Assembly (NCBI RefSeq): GCF_000519185.1
Contig: NZ_JAFA01000009.1
Coordinates: forward strand, 62,503-126,502
DNA: 64,000 bases
Direction of reading: 5' to 3'
From: Paraburkholderia nodosa DSM 21604
GTDB taxonomy: Bacteria; Pseudomonadota; Gammaproteobacteria; Burkholderiales; Burkholderiaceae
The translations under genes and the position numbers were made by a program. Positions 26,942-36,019 of this stretch are shown here, piece after piece; the first letter of the stretch is position 1; every line of letters starts with the position of its first letter. The notes beneath the pieces are model-generated. The model was given only the letters and a program-made list of their open reading frames with translations, was not told the DNA's origin and did no database searches.

Positions 26942-27393
26942 GCGAGGCTCCACCGAAAAATAGAGACGGTACGCGCGCGCCCGGAACGGCTCATTGCGCA
27001 GTACTCGACCGGATCATTGCGATGTTCACTCAAACCGCGATTTACGGCCCCCGATGTGCGCAGTCCGCAAGCGCAGAAGCGTGGAAGAAGCGCACAATGT
27101 TTCAATCGTTATCTAACAGATATCGCTTTCATGCATTCACGGGATTTACGCAAAACCGCCACAAAATCAATCACTCGTAAATTTCTTGAAGTCGGAATTC
27201 CGTTTACTACTATGGATAGACGCTTCACACCCTTATTCACACCGCTGGATTCTTTCGTTTTCCAGCCATTGCCCATTTGCTTTTAAGGGCACGTTCGCAC
27301 AGCTGGATATCACGGCTTTCGGGATGTTCTATAACCGAAGAAGCCATTGGTCATGGCGACGTCAATCATCTTCTTGCCTCAGGAGATCGAATC
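26942..27393. other. intergenic region, locally AT-rich
   Basis: About 450 bases between the divergent efflux operon and the small RcnB-like gene. From about 27090 to 27290 the sequence is clearly richer in A and T than its surroundings, which suggests promoters rather than coding sequence. I see no ORF with coding character, no RNA gene and no strong repeat. Confidence 0.5.
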
Positions 27394-27720
27394 ATGAAAA
27401 GCCAACTCGTCCTCTCAGTCATCGCTGCGCTCCTCGTCGGTGTCTCCTCTTCCGCAATTGCGCAAGGCACATCCGGTGGAGATCAAAGCCAGGGGACAGG
27501 TCGCCAGCAGGTCATGCCGACCATGCCGCATCGCGACTGGCATGAGGGCCAACAGGTTCCCTCGAAGTACCGGCATTACAACTATCAGATGAACGACTGG
27601 AAGTCGCATAACCTGGACGCACCGAAGCGCGGCCAGCAGTGGCTTGGCGTGAACGGCGACTACGTGCTGGTGACGAGAAGCAACTGGAAGATCTCGAAGA
27701 TCGTACCGGGTACTGAATGA
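27394..27720 (+). CDS. RcnB-family small periplasmic protein
   Basis: Exported protein of 108 residues. Signal peptide about 1-24 (ending SSAIA). The mature part ends with the RcnB-type module: YRHYNYQMNDWKSHNLDAP, then RGQQWLGVNGDYVLVT. E. coli RcnB helps control periplasmic nickel/cobalt; in Burkholderia several copies exist and metal specificity is not established. AGGAG lies before the ATG. No metal exporter is adjacent. Confidence 0.82.
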   Translation: MKSQLVLSVIAALLVGVSSSAIAQGTSGGDQSQGTGRQQVMPTMPHRDWHEGQQVPSKYRHYNYQMNDWKSHNLDAPKRGQQWLGVNGDYVLVTRSNWKISKIVPGTE

Positions 27721-27734
27721 CCGGGATCACGAGA

Positions 27735-27756
27735 CGGGCTACGTTGCCGTAGCCCG
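27735..27756 (+). terminator. hairpin after the RcnB-like gene
   Basis: Perfect 9-bp stem (CGGGCTACG / CGTAGCCCG) with a TTGC loop, 15 bases after the stop. No T-tract follows, so it is a weak or factor-assisted terminator candidate. Confidence 0.45.
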
Positions 27757-27808
27757 CGCGATTGCTGCATGATTCAGGCATGGACGGTTGCCATGCCTGC
27801 CGCCCTTC

Positions 27809-28189
27809 TCAATCGACGAGCCGCGCGCGCAGGCGCTTGTACTCGTCGTCCGTAATCGAGCCTGTCGTCCTCAGCTTGTCGAGCTTCTCGATTTCGTCCG
27901 CGACACTGTAGCCCACGATGTGGCGCAGTTCTTCGCGCGCCTTCTGTGCCCGCTCCTGGTTGCGATGCGCCATGTCTCTGCCCTGCGTGAGGACATAGGC
28001 GAATATGCCGATATAGGGCAAAACAATCAGAAAGATCACCCACACGATCTTCATGAATCCCGATATATCGGTCCGACGGAACAGGTCACTCGTGATCGTG
28101 ATGAACAGCCAGAACCACAGAATGAACATGAATATCGAAAACGCATCGATAATAAAGTTCGAAAACGTAAAGCCATTTGCGAAGATCAT
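27809..28189 (-). CDS. small membrane protein with PLDc_N-like and SHOCT domains
   Basis: Protein of 126 residues. Two TM helices (about 10-33 and 45-68, including IVWVIFLIVLPYIGIFAYVL) resemble the N-terminal segment of cardiolipin synthases. The C terminus is a SHOCT-like short helical domain (DEIEKLDKLRTTGSITDDEYKRLRARL, residues about 98-125). Role unknown; such proteins are often stress-associated. GGAGGCG precedes the ATG. Confidence 0.83.
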   Translation of the reverse strand: MIFANGFTFSNFIIDAFSIFMFILWFWLFITITSDLFRRTDISGFMKIVWVIFLIVLPYIGIFAYVLTQGRDMAHRNQERAQKAREELRHIVGYSVADEIEKLDKLRTTGSITDDEYKRLRARLVD

Positions 28190-28320
28190 GAATCGCCTCC
28201 GTCGGTTTTGCGTGTGTAAAACGGCAACTGCAGGCTGATACGGGCATCGATGGCGACACCGTGTGCGCGCGAAACGTGATGCTCGGACGTGACGCGGCAG
28301 CCGACTGCGCTTTCGTCAGG

Positions 28321-28881
28321 TCAGATCAGGCCGCGCCTGCGCTCCCGGCCGGCAAACGGCACCACGGCCATGGAAATGAGATCCAGCCCGAGGAACAATC
28401 CGAGCAAGGGTAACGGCACGCTCGGGAAATTGGCGGCCAGAAAAATGGCCAGCAGGAACGAGAGCGCCGCGCTGACAATGCCGATATTGTTGACCTTCAC
28501 GTCCTGCCCGACCGACGCAATGATCTTGAAGAAGCCGTCGAGCACGAAGAAGATCATCAGCATCACGGTAAGCCCGCGCGCCCGTGCGCTGTCATTGACC
28601 AGAATGAGAATGCCGATGAGTATGGGCACGATGACTGGCGGAATGCGCCTGACTGCGAGTTTCCAGTCTTTCGTCGTGAAGAGACTCAAGGCATGCACGA
28701 AGCCGCAGAACAGCAGCATCCTTGCGATGAAAAGCGTGCCAATCAAGGACCTTGTCGAGAGCGACAAGACGATGCAGAAAATTCCCGCCGCGATGAGAAG
28801 CGTTGAGCTGGCAATCGGAAAAATAGAACGCTTTTTCATATTCGAATGTAACTGCGTCAATACGGTTACATAGCTCGGCAT
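28321..28881 (-). CDS. HdeD-family (DUF308) membrane protein
   Basis: Integral membrane protein of up to 186 residues with about six TM helices (for example ASSTLLIAAGIFCIVLSLS, VIVPILIGILILV and the last one near LLGLFLGLDLISMAVV), matching the HdeD fold linked to acid resistance in E. coli. No ribosome site distinguishes the ATG at 28881 from the one at 28839 (MKKRSIF); the shorter form (172 residues) is equally likely. It follows the SHOCT protein in the same direction on the minus strand, the two forming a small stress-type group. Confidence 0.82.
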   Translation of the reverse strand: MPSYVTVLTQLHSNMKKRSIFPIASSTLLIAAGIFCIVLSLSTRSLIGTLFIARMLLFCGFVHALSLFTTKDWKLAVRRIPPVIVPILIGILILVNDSARARGLTVMLMIFFVLDGFFKIIASVGQDVKVNNIGIVSAALSFLLAIFLAANFPSVPLPLLGLFLGLDLISMAVVPFAGRERRRGLI

Positions 28882-28962
28882 ATCTGACTTGCGCGTATTC
28901 TTGCCGAATTATAGGCTTAAGCGAAATTAAGCGTTCTACTATCAGCCGTGGAAGTATAGTGC

Positions 28963-30825
28963 GTGAGTGTGCAAATACAAGGGCGCGATTGCACTGTGAA
29001 CCTCGAACGCAGCCACACCTTCTCGTTCAGCCCCAACGGCGAGCACTTCCTGCTCGACGGCGAGCCCTTGCAGATCCGCAGCGGCGAGATGCATCCCGCG
29101 CGCATACCGCGCGAGTACTGGCTGCATCGCATCTGCATGGCCAAGGCGATGGGCATGAACTGCATCGCGTTGTACATCATGTGGAACTACCACGAGACAC
29201 GCCCGGGCGTGTTCGACTTCGCAAGCGGCAACCGCGATATCGAAGCCTTCATCCGCCTGTGTCAGCAAGAAGCGCTGTGGGTGCTGCTGCGCCCGGGCCC
29301 CTACGTTTGCGCCGAGTGGGACCTGGGAGGCCTTCCCGCTTACCTGCTGAGCGAACCGGACATCCAGCTGCGTACCGACTCCGCCACCGATGCCCGTTAC
29401 ATGGTGGCGGTTGCGCGCTACATCGGCGAACTCGCTCCGCGCATCAAGCCGTTGATGATCGATGCAGGCGGGCCGATCCTGATGATCCAGATAGAGAATG
29501 AATTCGGTTCGTACGCAAGCAATCCCGCTTACCTCGAAGAACTCAGGCAGCTTTGGCTGCGAGGCGGCATAACGGGGCCCTTCTACACCGAGGACGGTCT
29601 CGCGCAACTCGAACGCAATCGCACTACGGTGACGGGTGGCGCCATCGCGTTGAGCAACGGCAACGCGGCGCAAATCGCCACGGTGCGGCGCGCGTTTCCT
29701 GCCGTGCCCGCGATGGCGGGCGAGGTCTACCCGGGCTGGCTGACGCATTGGGGCGAGCCGGAATTCGCTGGACTCCATTACGATCTTTCCGCCATCCTGA
29801 CGGCATTCATGCAGTCGCATTTGTCGTTCAACCTCTATGTCATTCACGGCGGCACGAGCTTTGGCTTTTATGCCGGCGCGAATGTGGACGACTCGGGCAA
29901 CTATCAACCCGATATCACGAGCTACGACTATGGCGCGCCGATCAACGAGCAAGGGGCGGCTACGGCGAAATACCTGAAGTATCGCGACATCATCGCCCGA
30001 TATCTCGCCGAGCCTTTGCCGGACATTCCCGACGCCATCGCCACAGTCGCGGGCCACACCCTGACGCCAACGCTCTACACCTCGATCTGGGACAACCTGC
30101 CCGCGCCCCTGCCGTGCGACTCGAGCGTCGATCCGCAGCCGTTCGAGCACTACGACCAGACATCCGGCTTCATGCTGTATCGGAAAACGTTGCGTGAGCA
30201 ACCGGTTGGCGCGCTGGATATCAGCGGCGTTCATGACTATGCGGCGGTTTTTGTCGGCGAGCGCTACGCGGGCGGCGTCTCGCGCGCGCGTATTCCGCAC
30301 GGCTATGCGCAACAGTTACGTGTGACACATCGCGCGCCGCTCGCGTTGCCCACCACCGTGGCCGGCGCGCCAGGCGCGCTGGAAATTCTGGTAGAGGCCA
30401 TGGGGCGCGTCAACTTCGGGCCGGCGATCGTCGACCGCAAAGGACTGCTAGCGCCCGTAAAAATGCAATACGCCGACGGGTCCGCTTCATCGCTCGAGGA
30501 ATGGGAAGTCTTTTTGCTGCCGATGGATGAGGCGTACATCGCCGGGTTGCAGGCACGCTGCACGAATCCGCTGAAACCCGGACTCTTTTTCAAGGCGCGC
30601 CTGGTTCTGGATGAAATCGGCGACACCTGGCTCGATATGGGCAACTGGACCAAGGGCGTGGTCTGGGTCAATGGGCACAATCTCGGGCGCTACTGGAGTA
30701 TCGGCCCGCAACAGCGCTTGTATTGCCCCGCGCCGTGGCTTACGCAGGGCGAGAACGAGGTGCTGATCTTCGACCTGCACCAGACCGAAACGAAGCCGGT
30801 GCGTCTGGCGAATGCGTTGTACTAG
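28963..30825 (+). CDS. GH35 beta-galactosidase
   Basis: Glycoside hydrolase of 620 residues. The TIM-barrel shows GEMHPARIPREYW, NCIALYIMWNYHE, LRPGPYVCAEWDLGGLP, the acid/base Glu180 in QIENEFGSY and the probable nucleophile Glu254 in GEVYPGWLTHWGE. The C-terminal jelly-roll has WVNGHNLGRYW. It begins with a GTG and has no signal peptide, so it should act in the cytoplasm on an imported galactoside. It converges on and overlaps by four bases the GH36-like gene. Confidence 0.92.
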   Translation: MSVQIQGRDCTVNLERSHTFSFSPNGEHFLLDGEPLQIRSGEMHPARIPREYWLHRICMAKAMGMNCIALYIMWNYHETRPGVFDFASGNRDIEAFIRLCQQEALWVLLRPGPYVCAEWDLGGLPAYLLSEPDIQLRTDSATDARYMVAVARYIGELAPRIKPLMIDAGGPILMIQIENEFGSYASNPAYLEELRQLWLRGGITGPFYTEDGLAQLERNRTTVTGGAIALSNGNAAQIATVRRAFPAVPAMAGEVYPGWLTHWGEPEFAGLHYDLSAILTAFMQSHLSFNLYVIHGGTSFGFYAGANVDDSGNYQPDITSYDYGAPINEQGAATAKYLKYRDIIARYLAEPLPDIPDAIATVAGHTLTPTLYTSIWDNLPAPLPCDSSVDPQPFEHYDQTSGFMLYRKTLREQPVGALDISGVHDYAAVFVGERYAGGVSRARIPHGYAQQLRVTHRAPLALPTTVAGAPGALEILVEAMGRVNFGPAIVDRKGLLAPVKMQYADGSASSLEEWEVFLLPMDEAYIAGLQARCTNPLKPGLFFKARLVLDEIGDTWLDMGNWTKGVVWVNGHNLGRYWSIGPQQRLYCPAPWLTQGENEVLIFDLHQTETKPVRLANALY

Positions 30826-32780
30826 CCGCCATCGGTCGGCAGTAGTTCCAGCGTGAGCACTTCGAATGGCGCGAGCTGGATTTCGCACGGCACGTCCGCG
30901 TCCAGTATTGCGGGAATGCCGGTGGTGCCTGCATGCCAGAGACTCCGCGCATGAAATCGTCCCGCCGCCGCAGCCGGCAGTTCCAGCTGATGCCGCAGCG
31001 CCAGCGCAAAGCGCTGCGCCTGATCGTGCGGATTGCGCAGCGTCACGATTGCCTTGTGCGGCGCCCACGCGGCCCAGCCGTAGATGGCCGCTTCGTCGGG
31101 CGCGCCGCCGATCCAATGGCTGTCGCGCAACACGCCGCCGTTCACGCGCGCCCATCGGGCCGCTTGCGCGAGCACGTTCCAGTCGTCTTCGCCCAGCAGC
31201 GAAGGCGTGATGTACAGCTCCTGCAATTGCGTCCCGCTCGCGAAGAAGGACCGCACCTCGTGCGCGAATGCATCGCCTGCCGGCGTATTCAGGCGTGGGT
31301 TGCACTGCGCCAGGACAATGCCGTGCAGCATCACGGAATTGAGCGGAAAGAGCGGGCTGCGCAGCACGACGTTGCGGTACGTCTGCGCGTCGCGATACGT
31401 GATCCAGCGCTCGCGACTCGTGCCGCTGCCTGCCTGACCGTCGTCACTGCCGCCGCGCCAGATCGCGTCGGCGTAGCGCAGCCAGAACGGCGAGGGCTGC
31501 GTGCCGGTCGAGAGATTGATGAAGGTTTCCGGCTTCGCCGCGCGAATGTCGCCGATCAGCTGGATCGCAGCGTCCCAGTCGCTATCGAAAACGCTGCCGG
31601 GAAATACACGGTCCGCGTTGCCGGTCCCGTCGAACTTGAACTGGTTCACGCCGTCTCTCGCGAGCAGGCTCATCACGACTTCGTGAAAACGCTCGTAATA
31701 GCGCGGCCCCGATAGTGCGAAGCCATTGTCGATGACTTCGTAGCCCGCGGCGCGGCCATGCGTGACGCGCTCGTCCTTCGGCGCGCAATAGCCGCCCCAG
31801 GGAGACAGCCAGACGCCGGGCGCGCCGCCATAGCGTGCCGCCGCCTCGCGCAGCGGCACGAAGCCATGAGGAAACGCCTGGCTGAAATGCCAGCCGCCGC
31901 CAAGGTCGTCCCAGCCATCGTCGAACAGAAACGAGTCGATCTGCACGCCGCGCGCGGTATGCAATTCGCGGCCGACCGTTTCGATACGCTCCAGCGCCTG
32001 GTCCTGCGTATAAGGGGTGAGGTAACCGATATCCCACCAGCTGTTGTAGTGCAGACACGGACGATATGGGCGGGCGCGCTCCTGCTCGAGGCAGGTGGCG
32101 AAATCGCGCCGCAACTGACCGTCGCGAGCCACGCCTGCCACGGCGGAGTAAGTCAGCGTCCGGTTCTTTTGCAGCGGCAACGTGCGTTGCAGCGTAAAAC
32201 CGACGCTATCCGCTTCCACGTGGCTGGTTGCAAGCGGCAACTCGAAGCCCAGGTAGAAGTTGCCCGCGACGACCAGGGTGCCCTTGCGTTCGCTGCCGGT
32301 CTGCGCGCCGACAACGCGCGCCTGCAGTAATGAAACGACGGCAATGGCTTCGGCCTGGCGCAGGGCCGTCACGTTCAGCAGCATGCGCAGATATCGCGCG
32401 CCGTCGCGCTGCTCTACGCTCCATTGCATCGCGAGGCGTCCCTGGGCGTCGCCCAGCGTGACGCTCACGCGCCGGCCCGCGACGCGTTCGGCCAGGCGCG
32501 ATGCTTGGGGGTTGGCCGCGAGCGCGTCTTCCCGTACCGGTGCAAGCACGCGCATGCCGGCCGGGCCGAGTATGGTGCCGTCCGCGAAAGTCAGCGCGAA
32601 CGGCGCGACGATGGGCAGTACGCGTGCCCCAGCGCAATCGACGAGTGAGAAGCGAGTGAGGTGTTCGTCCTCGAGTGCCCAGCGCAATGCAACGGCATCG
32701 TTCCCGAACGAGCAGACATCGCCCTGTTTCCGGAATTCGGGCATGCAGGCTTGTGTGGAAGTTCGATCGTCGGCACGCAT
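30822..32780 (-). CDS. alpha-galactosidase-like glycoside hydrolase (clan GH-D type)
   Basis: Protein of 652 residues. An N-terminal beta-sandwich is followed by a TIM-barrel with HYNSWWDIGY, DSFLFDDGWDD, the likely nucleophile Asp in QFKFDGTGN and a second acidic motif in WRGGSDDGQ, the pattern of GH27/GH36-related enzymes. No signal peptide. Start taken as ATG at 32780; a TTG two codons upstream is possible. Exact family and substrate are uncertain, but with the neighbouring GH35 enzyme a role in trimming galactose-containing oligosaccharides is a reasonable inference. Confidence 0.72.
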   Translation of the reverse strand: MRADDRTSTQACMPEFRKQGDVCSFGNDAVALRWALEDEHLTRFSLVDCAGARVLPIVAPFALTFADGTILGPAGMRVLAPVREDALAANPQASRLAERVAGRRVSVTLGDAQGRLAMQWSVEQRDGARYLRMLLNVTALRQAEAIAVVSLLQARVVGAQTGSERKGTLVVAGNFYLGFELPLATSHVEADSVGFTLQRTLPLQKNRTLTYSAVAGVARDGQLRRDFATCLEQERARPYRPCLHYNSWWDIGYLTPYTQDQALERIETVGRELHTARGVQIDSFLFDDGWDDLGGGWHFSQAFPHGFVPLREAAARYGGAPGVWLSPWGGYCAPKDERVTHGRAAGYEVIDNGFALSGPRYYERFHEVVMSLLARDGVNQFKFDGTGNADRVFPGSVFDSDWDAAIQLIGDIRAAKPETFINLSTGTQPSPFWLRYADAIWRGGSDDGQAGSGTSRERWITYRDAQTYRNVVLRSPLFPLNSVMLHGIVLAQCNPRLNTPAGDAFAHEVRSFFASGTQLQELYITPSLLGEDDWNVLAQAARWARVNGGVLRDSHWIGGAPDEAAIYGWAAWAPHKAIVTLRNPHDQAQRFALALRHQLELPAAAAGRFHARSLWHAGTTGIPAILDADVPCEIQLAPFEVLTLELLPTDGG

Positions 32781-33040
32781 GGGCAACCTGTCTCGGGCGC
32801 GAGCAACCTCTATAGGTTAATGGCAACGGCACAAACGTGTAATGACCCTAAAGCGGCAGCCCCACACAAACGGCAATTCAGGGCCGCGTGATTCCCTTAT
32901 GGGAACCTTAAGCCCGACATTTTTCGCGCAGCTTTACCAGCGGTTACACGATTGACAAATCTGCGCATCCCGTTCGTAAGCTCAGCGACTAGAATCCGCT
33001 TCCATCGCAACCGCGTCCGTTGACTGGAATAGAGATCATC

Positions 33041-33337
33041 ATGAATCGCCTGACGTTTTATCTCCTCGCAGGACTCGCAGGGACGTGTGTCAGCACAGCG
33101 GCATCCGCCCATGCCGATATCGGTGTCTATCTCGGCGTTCCCGGTCCGGTCTATGCCGCGCCCGTGCCCGTGTACGAGGCGCCGCCGCCCGTCGTTTATG
33201 CAGCGCCGCCCGCTGCAGTCTACGAGCCGGCCCCCGCGTACGGCTACTACCGCTACGACCACGACGAAGACGAACACCACTGGCACGACCACGGCCGTCA
33301 TCGTGGCTGGGAACATCACCACGGCGACGACGATTGA
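33041..33337 (+). CDS. small exported Pro/Tyr- and His-rich protein
   Basis: Protein of 98 residues. Signal peptide about 1-24 (ending ASAHA). The mature part has PVY/APP repeats (APVPVYEAPPPVVYAAPP) and a strongly charged His/Asp tail (DHDEDEHHWHDHG and EHHHGDDD), which could bind metal ions or lie at the envelope. Many Burkholderia carry several such proteins, of unknown function. A TTGACA at 32952-32957 could be its -35 box but the -10 is poor. Confidence 0.75.
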   Translation: MNRLTFYLLAGLAGTCVSTAASAHADIGVYLGVPGPVYAAPVPVYEAPPPVVYAAPPAAVYEPAPAYGYYRYDHDEDEHHWHDHGRHRGWEHHHGDDD

Positions 33338-33573
33338 CCGGCGCGCCCGCCACCCATATCGTTGCGCGCGCAACCTCATGCGCGCGCCTGCCTCCCTTCA
33401 AGTGCAAGTCCCGCGCCCCCTCCCCGCGACAACAGGCCTGTTCGGCTAGCCCCTCAAAGTTGTCTAGCCAATAAACGCTTACAACGCGCACTCCACCCTG
33501 CCTCCTGCCCCTCCTTTCCGTGTGCAACGCTCACATGTCAGCGCGTTTACACCTTCGCCAGCAAAAACCCTAG

Positions 33574-33612
33574 TTGTCTCATTATGTGAGAGCCGTTATC
33601 TTGTCTATACAA
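33574..33612 (+). promoter_or_regulatory. sigma-70 promoter with overlapping TTGT-N4-ACAA operator
   Basis: TTGTCT (33574-33579), a 17-base spacer, then TATCTT (33597-33602) form a good sigma-70 promoter for the binding-protein gene at 33696. TTGTCTATACAA (33601-33612) has perfect four-base arms and overlaps the -10 box, as for repressor sites of HutC-type GntR regulators. A GCCGCCAT-CCGTC-ATGGCGGC hairpin (33645-33665) lies in the leader. Confidence 0.55.
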
Positions 33613-33695
33613 CACGGCTGACGTGACAGCCCGCTGTTGACCATGCCGCCATCCGTCATGGCGGCGTCGAAAGAGATACTGGAGACTCCACGTCA

Positions 33696-34472
33696 ATGAA
33701 GAAGTTTGCCCTGTGCATCGCGATGCTCGCCGTCGCTACCTCCGTCTGTGCGAAGGACTGGACCACGGTCCGCTTTGGCGTGGATGCAAGTTATCCGCCG
33801 TTCGAATCGAAGAGCACGGACGGCAAGCTGGTCGGCTTCGACATCGACGTCGGCAACGAGATCTGCAAGCGCATCAACGCGAAGTGCGTTTGGGTGGAAA
33901 GCGAATTCGACGGCATGATTCCGGCGCTCAAGGCAAAGAAGTTCGACGCCGTGCTCTCCTCGATGTCGATGACGCCGCAGCGTGAAGCACAAATCGCCTT
34001 CTCGTCGAAGGTCTTCCACACGCCTAGCCGTCTCGTCGCGAAGAAGGGCTCGAGCCTTCAGCCCACCGCCGATTCGTTGAAGGGCAAGACGATCGGCGTC
34101 GAGCAGGGAACGACCCAGGAAGCCTACGCAAAAGCCAACTGGGCGCCGAACGGTGTGAAGATCGTGCCTTACCAGGATCAGGACCAGGTCTATGCGGACC
34201 TGCTCTCGGGGCGCCTCGACGCCGCGCTGCAAGACGCCGTGCAAGCCGACCTGAGCTTCCTGAAGACCCCGCGCGGCGCAGGCTTCGCGTTCACGAACGG
34301 CGAACTGAGCGATCCCAGCGGCATCCTCGGCAACGGCGCCGCCATCGGCTTGCGCAAGGACGACGCCGACCTGAAGGTGAAGATCGACAAGGCGCTCGCG
34401 GACATGCTCAAGGACGGGACCTACAAGAAGATCGAATCGCGCTACTTCGCGTTCGACGTGTACGGTTCCTGA
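33696..34472 (+). CDS. periplasmic basic/polar amino-acid binding protein (SBP family 3)
   Basis: Substrate-binding protein of 258 residues. Signal peptide about 1-19. The mature protein has the ArgT/HisJ pattern: GVDASYPPFES, GFDIDVGNEIC, FDGMIPALKAKKFDAVLSSMS (substrate Arg/Asp region), GKTIGVEQGTTQE and the ending DGTYKKIESRYF. Likely ligand lysine/arginine/ornithine or histidine. No permease or ATPase genes are adjacent, so it must serve transporter subunits encoded elsewhere. A rho-independent terminator follows. Confidence 0.9.
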   Translation: MKKFALCIAMLAVATSVCAKDWTTVRFGVDASYPPFESKSTDGKLVGFDIDVGNEICKRINAKCVWVESEFDGMIPALKAKKFDAVLSSMSMTPQREAQIAFSSKVFHTPSRLVAKKGSSLQPTADSLKGKTIGVEQGTTQEAYAKANWAPNGVKIVPYQDQDQVYADLLSGRLDAALQDAVQADLSFLKTPRGAGFAFTNGELSDPSGILGNGAAIGLRKDDADLKVKIDKALADMLKDGTYKKIESRYFAFDVYGS

Positions 34473-34500
34473 GCCTGACCGGAGCACGAGATTAGCGACG

Positions 34501-34526
34501 AAGGCGCGGGCACTCCCGCGCCTTTT
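34501..34526 (+). terminator. rho-independent terminator
   Basis: Ten-bp perfect stem AAGGCGCGGG / CCCGCGCCTT with a CACT loop running into TTTT. It lies 28 bases after the binding-protein stop, so the downstream M14-type gene is only partly cotranscribed. Confidence 0.8.
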
Positions 34527-34568
34527 GCCCTTTCCGCCGCTGGAACCTCTCCCCGCACTCACACCATC

Positions 34569-35684
34569 ATGCAGATCCAGACCCATCCGCTCATCTCGCC
34601 GGCGCTCGGCACCGCGCGGCACCTCACGAGCTTCCACTACGGCCCCACCGGCGCACAGAAGATCTACATCCAGTCGTCGCTGCATGCCGACGAACTGCCG
34701 GGCATGCTGGTCGCCTGGGCGCTGCGCCAACGCCTTGCCGCGCTCGAAGCCGCAGGCAAGCTGCGCGGCGAGGTCGTCGTCGTGCCCGTGCCCAATCCCA
34801 TCGGCCTCAATCAGCGCCTGCTCGGTCAGCTGCTCGGCCGTTTTGAAAGCGGCACCGCGGCCAACTTCAACCGCCACTTCCACGATCTCGCCGAACTCGT
34901 GCTCCCGCGTGTCGGCCCTCGACTGAGCGGCGACGCGCAGCAGAACGTGGCCGCCGTGCGCGCTGCGATGCGAGAGGCGCTCGACGAACAGACGCCCACC
35001 ACCGAACTCGGCTCGCAGCGTCTGGCGCTGCAGCGCCTGTCGTACGACGCCGATGTCGTGCTCGACCTGCACTGCGACTTCGAAGGCGCGATGCATCTCT
35101 ACACGAACCCCGACCTGTGGGCCGATGTCGAGCCGCTCGCGCGCTATCTCGAAGCGAAAGCCTCGCTCTTCGCGCTCAATTCGGACGGCAACCCCTTCGA
35201 CGAGATTCACAGCTTCTGCTGGTCCGCGCTGCGCGAGCGCTACGGCGACCGCTTTCCGATTCCCAACGGCGCGGTTTCCGTGACGATCGAGCTGCGCGGC
35301 CAGGCGGACGTGAGCTACGACTTCGCCGAACGCGACGCGAACGCCATCATCAACTACCTCACGCATCGCGGTGTGATCGAAGGCACGCCCGCGCCGCTGC
35401 CTGCGCTCGAATACGCGGCCACGCCGTTCGCGGGCACCGAAGCGCTCGTCGCGCCGGCCTCCGGCGTGCTCGTGTTCCGCACGCCGGTTGGCGTGAGAGT
35501 CGAACCGGGTCAGCCGATTGCCGATGTGGTCGATCCGCTGACCGATCGCGTCGTCACGATCACGAGCTCCGTGACCGGCATGCTGTACGCACGCCAACGC
35601 ACGCGCTTCGCCACGGCGGGGATGGAAGTCGCGTGGGTGGCAGGCGCTACGCCGCTGCGCAGCGGCTCTCTGCTGCCCGCCTAG
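34569..35684 (+). CDS. succinylglutamate desuccinylase / aspartoacylase-family (M14) amidohydrolase
   Basis: Zinc carboxypeptidase-fold protein of 371 residues. The metal site reads SSLHADELPG (His-x-x-Glu) with the third ligand in VLDLHCD; the catalytic Glu is probably in SVTIELRG. A C-terminal beta domain (ALVAPASGVLVFRTPVGVRVEPGQPIADV) resembles the AstE-like accessory barrel. It probably removes an acyl group from an N-acyl amino acid taken up with help of the preceding binding protein. No clear ribosome site. Confidence 0.83.
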   Translation: MQIQTHPLISPALGTARHLTSFHYGPTGAQKIYIQSSLHADELPGMLVAWALRQRLAALEAAGKLRGEVVVVPVPNPIGLNQRLLGQLLGRFESGTAANFNRHFHDLAELVLPRVGPRLSGDAQQNVAAVRAAMREALDEQTPTTELGSQRLALQRLSYDADVVLDLHCDFEGAMHLYTNPDLWADVEPLARYLEAKASLFALNSDGNPFDEIHSFCWSALRERYGDRFPIPNGAVSVTIELRGQADVSYDFAERDANAIINYLTHRGVIEGTPAPLPALEYAATPFAGTEALVAPASGVLVFRTPVGVRVEPGQPIADVVDPLTDRVVTITSSVTGMLYARQRTRFATAGMEVAWVAGATPLRSGSLLPA

Positions 35685-36019
35685 GCGATAAAACCGGGCA
35701 AATCGCCCGAAATGATATGGGGTCATGCCCGATAACGGACACGTTGTCCGGCACAGTTCGTTTGGAAACGAAACGATGTGTGACGGGACGTAACAGCAGT
35801 CCAGCAGGCGCACCGCAAAGGACGATGCCTGCCGCTGCGGCGCAGTGAGGGCGGGAGCAAGCGCTATTTACACTTGCTTTCGATTCTTTACCTATGCGCG
35901 CTGAGTTGAAACTTACGATTGTTAGCGCCTGGAACATCGGGCCCCAAGGCGGCCGGAGACCTCCGTTTCCGGCCGCCTTTCTCATTCGTAAATAGAACCA
36001 GCGGAATGGCCCACAATAA
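35685..36019. other. intergenic region with a candidate small RNA or leader
   Basis: 335 bases without a supported ORF. The only clear element is the strong hairpin at 35946-35980. The AT-richer stretch around 35865-35925 (TTTACACTTGC, TTCTTTACC) could hold a promoter for a short transcript that ends at that hairpin or for the PAP2 gene. Confidence 0.4.
35946..35980 (+). terminator. strong intergenic hairpin terminator
   Basis: Perfect 12-bp stem (AAGGCGGCCGGA / TCCGGCCGCCTT) with a 10-base loop and a short T/C-rich tail. It is 261 bases after the M14 gene and 40 bases before the PAP2 start, an odd place for either gene. The stem also fits a terminator read on the minus strand less well. Confidence 0.65.

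Noticed and set aside
23564..27286. Very long open frame (1240 codons) on the plus strand across the RND operon
   Set aside because: It is antisense to three clear efflux genes; its translation is Arg/His-rich with no family pattern, a common artefact in high-GC DNA.
33693..35813. Long minus-strand open frame of about 700 codons opposite the binding protein and M14 genes
   Set aside because: The plus-strand products have clear families and signal peptide; the minus-strand translation is low-complexity Arg/Val-rich.
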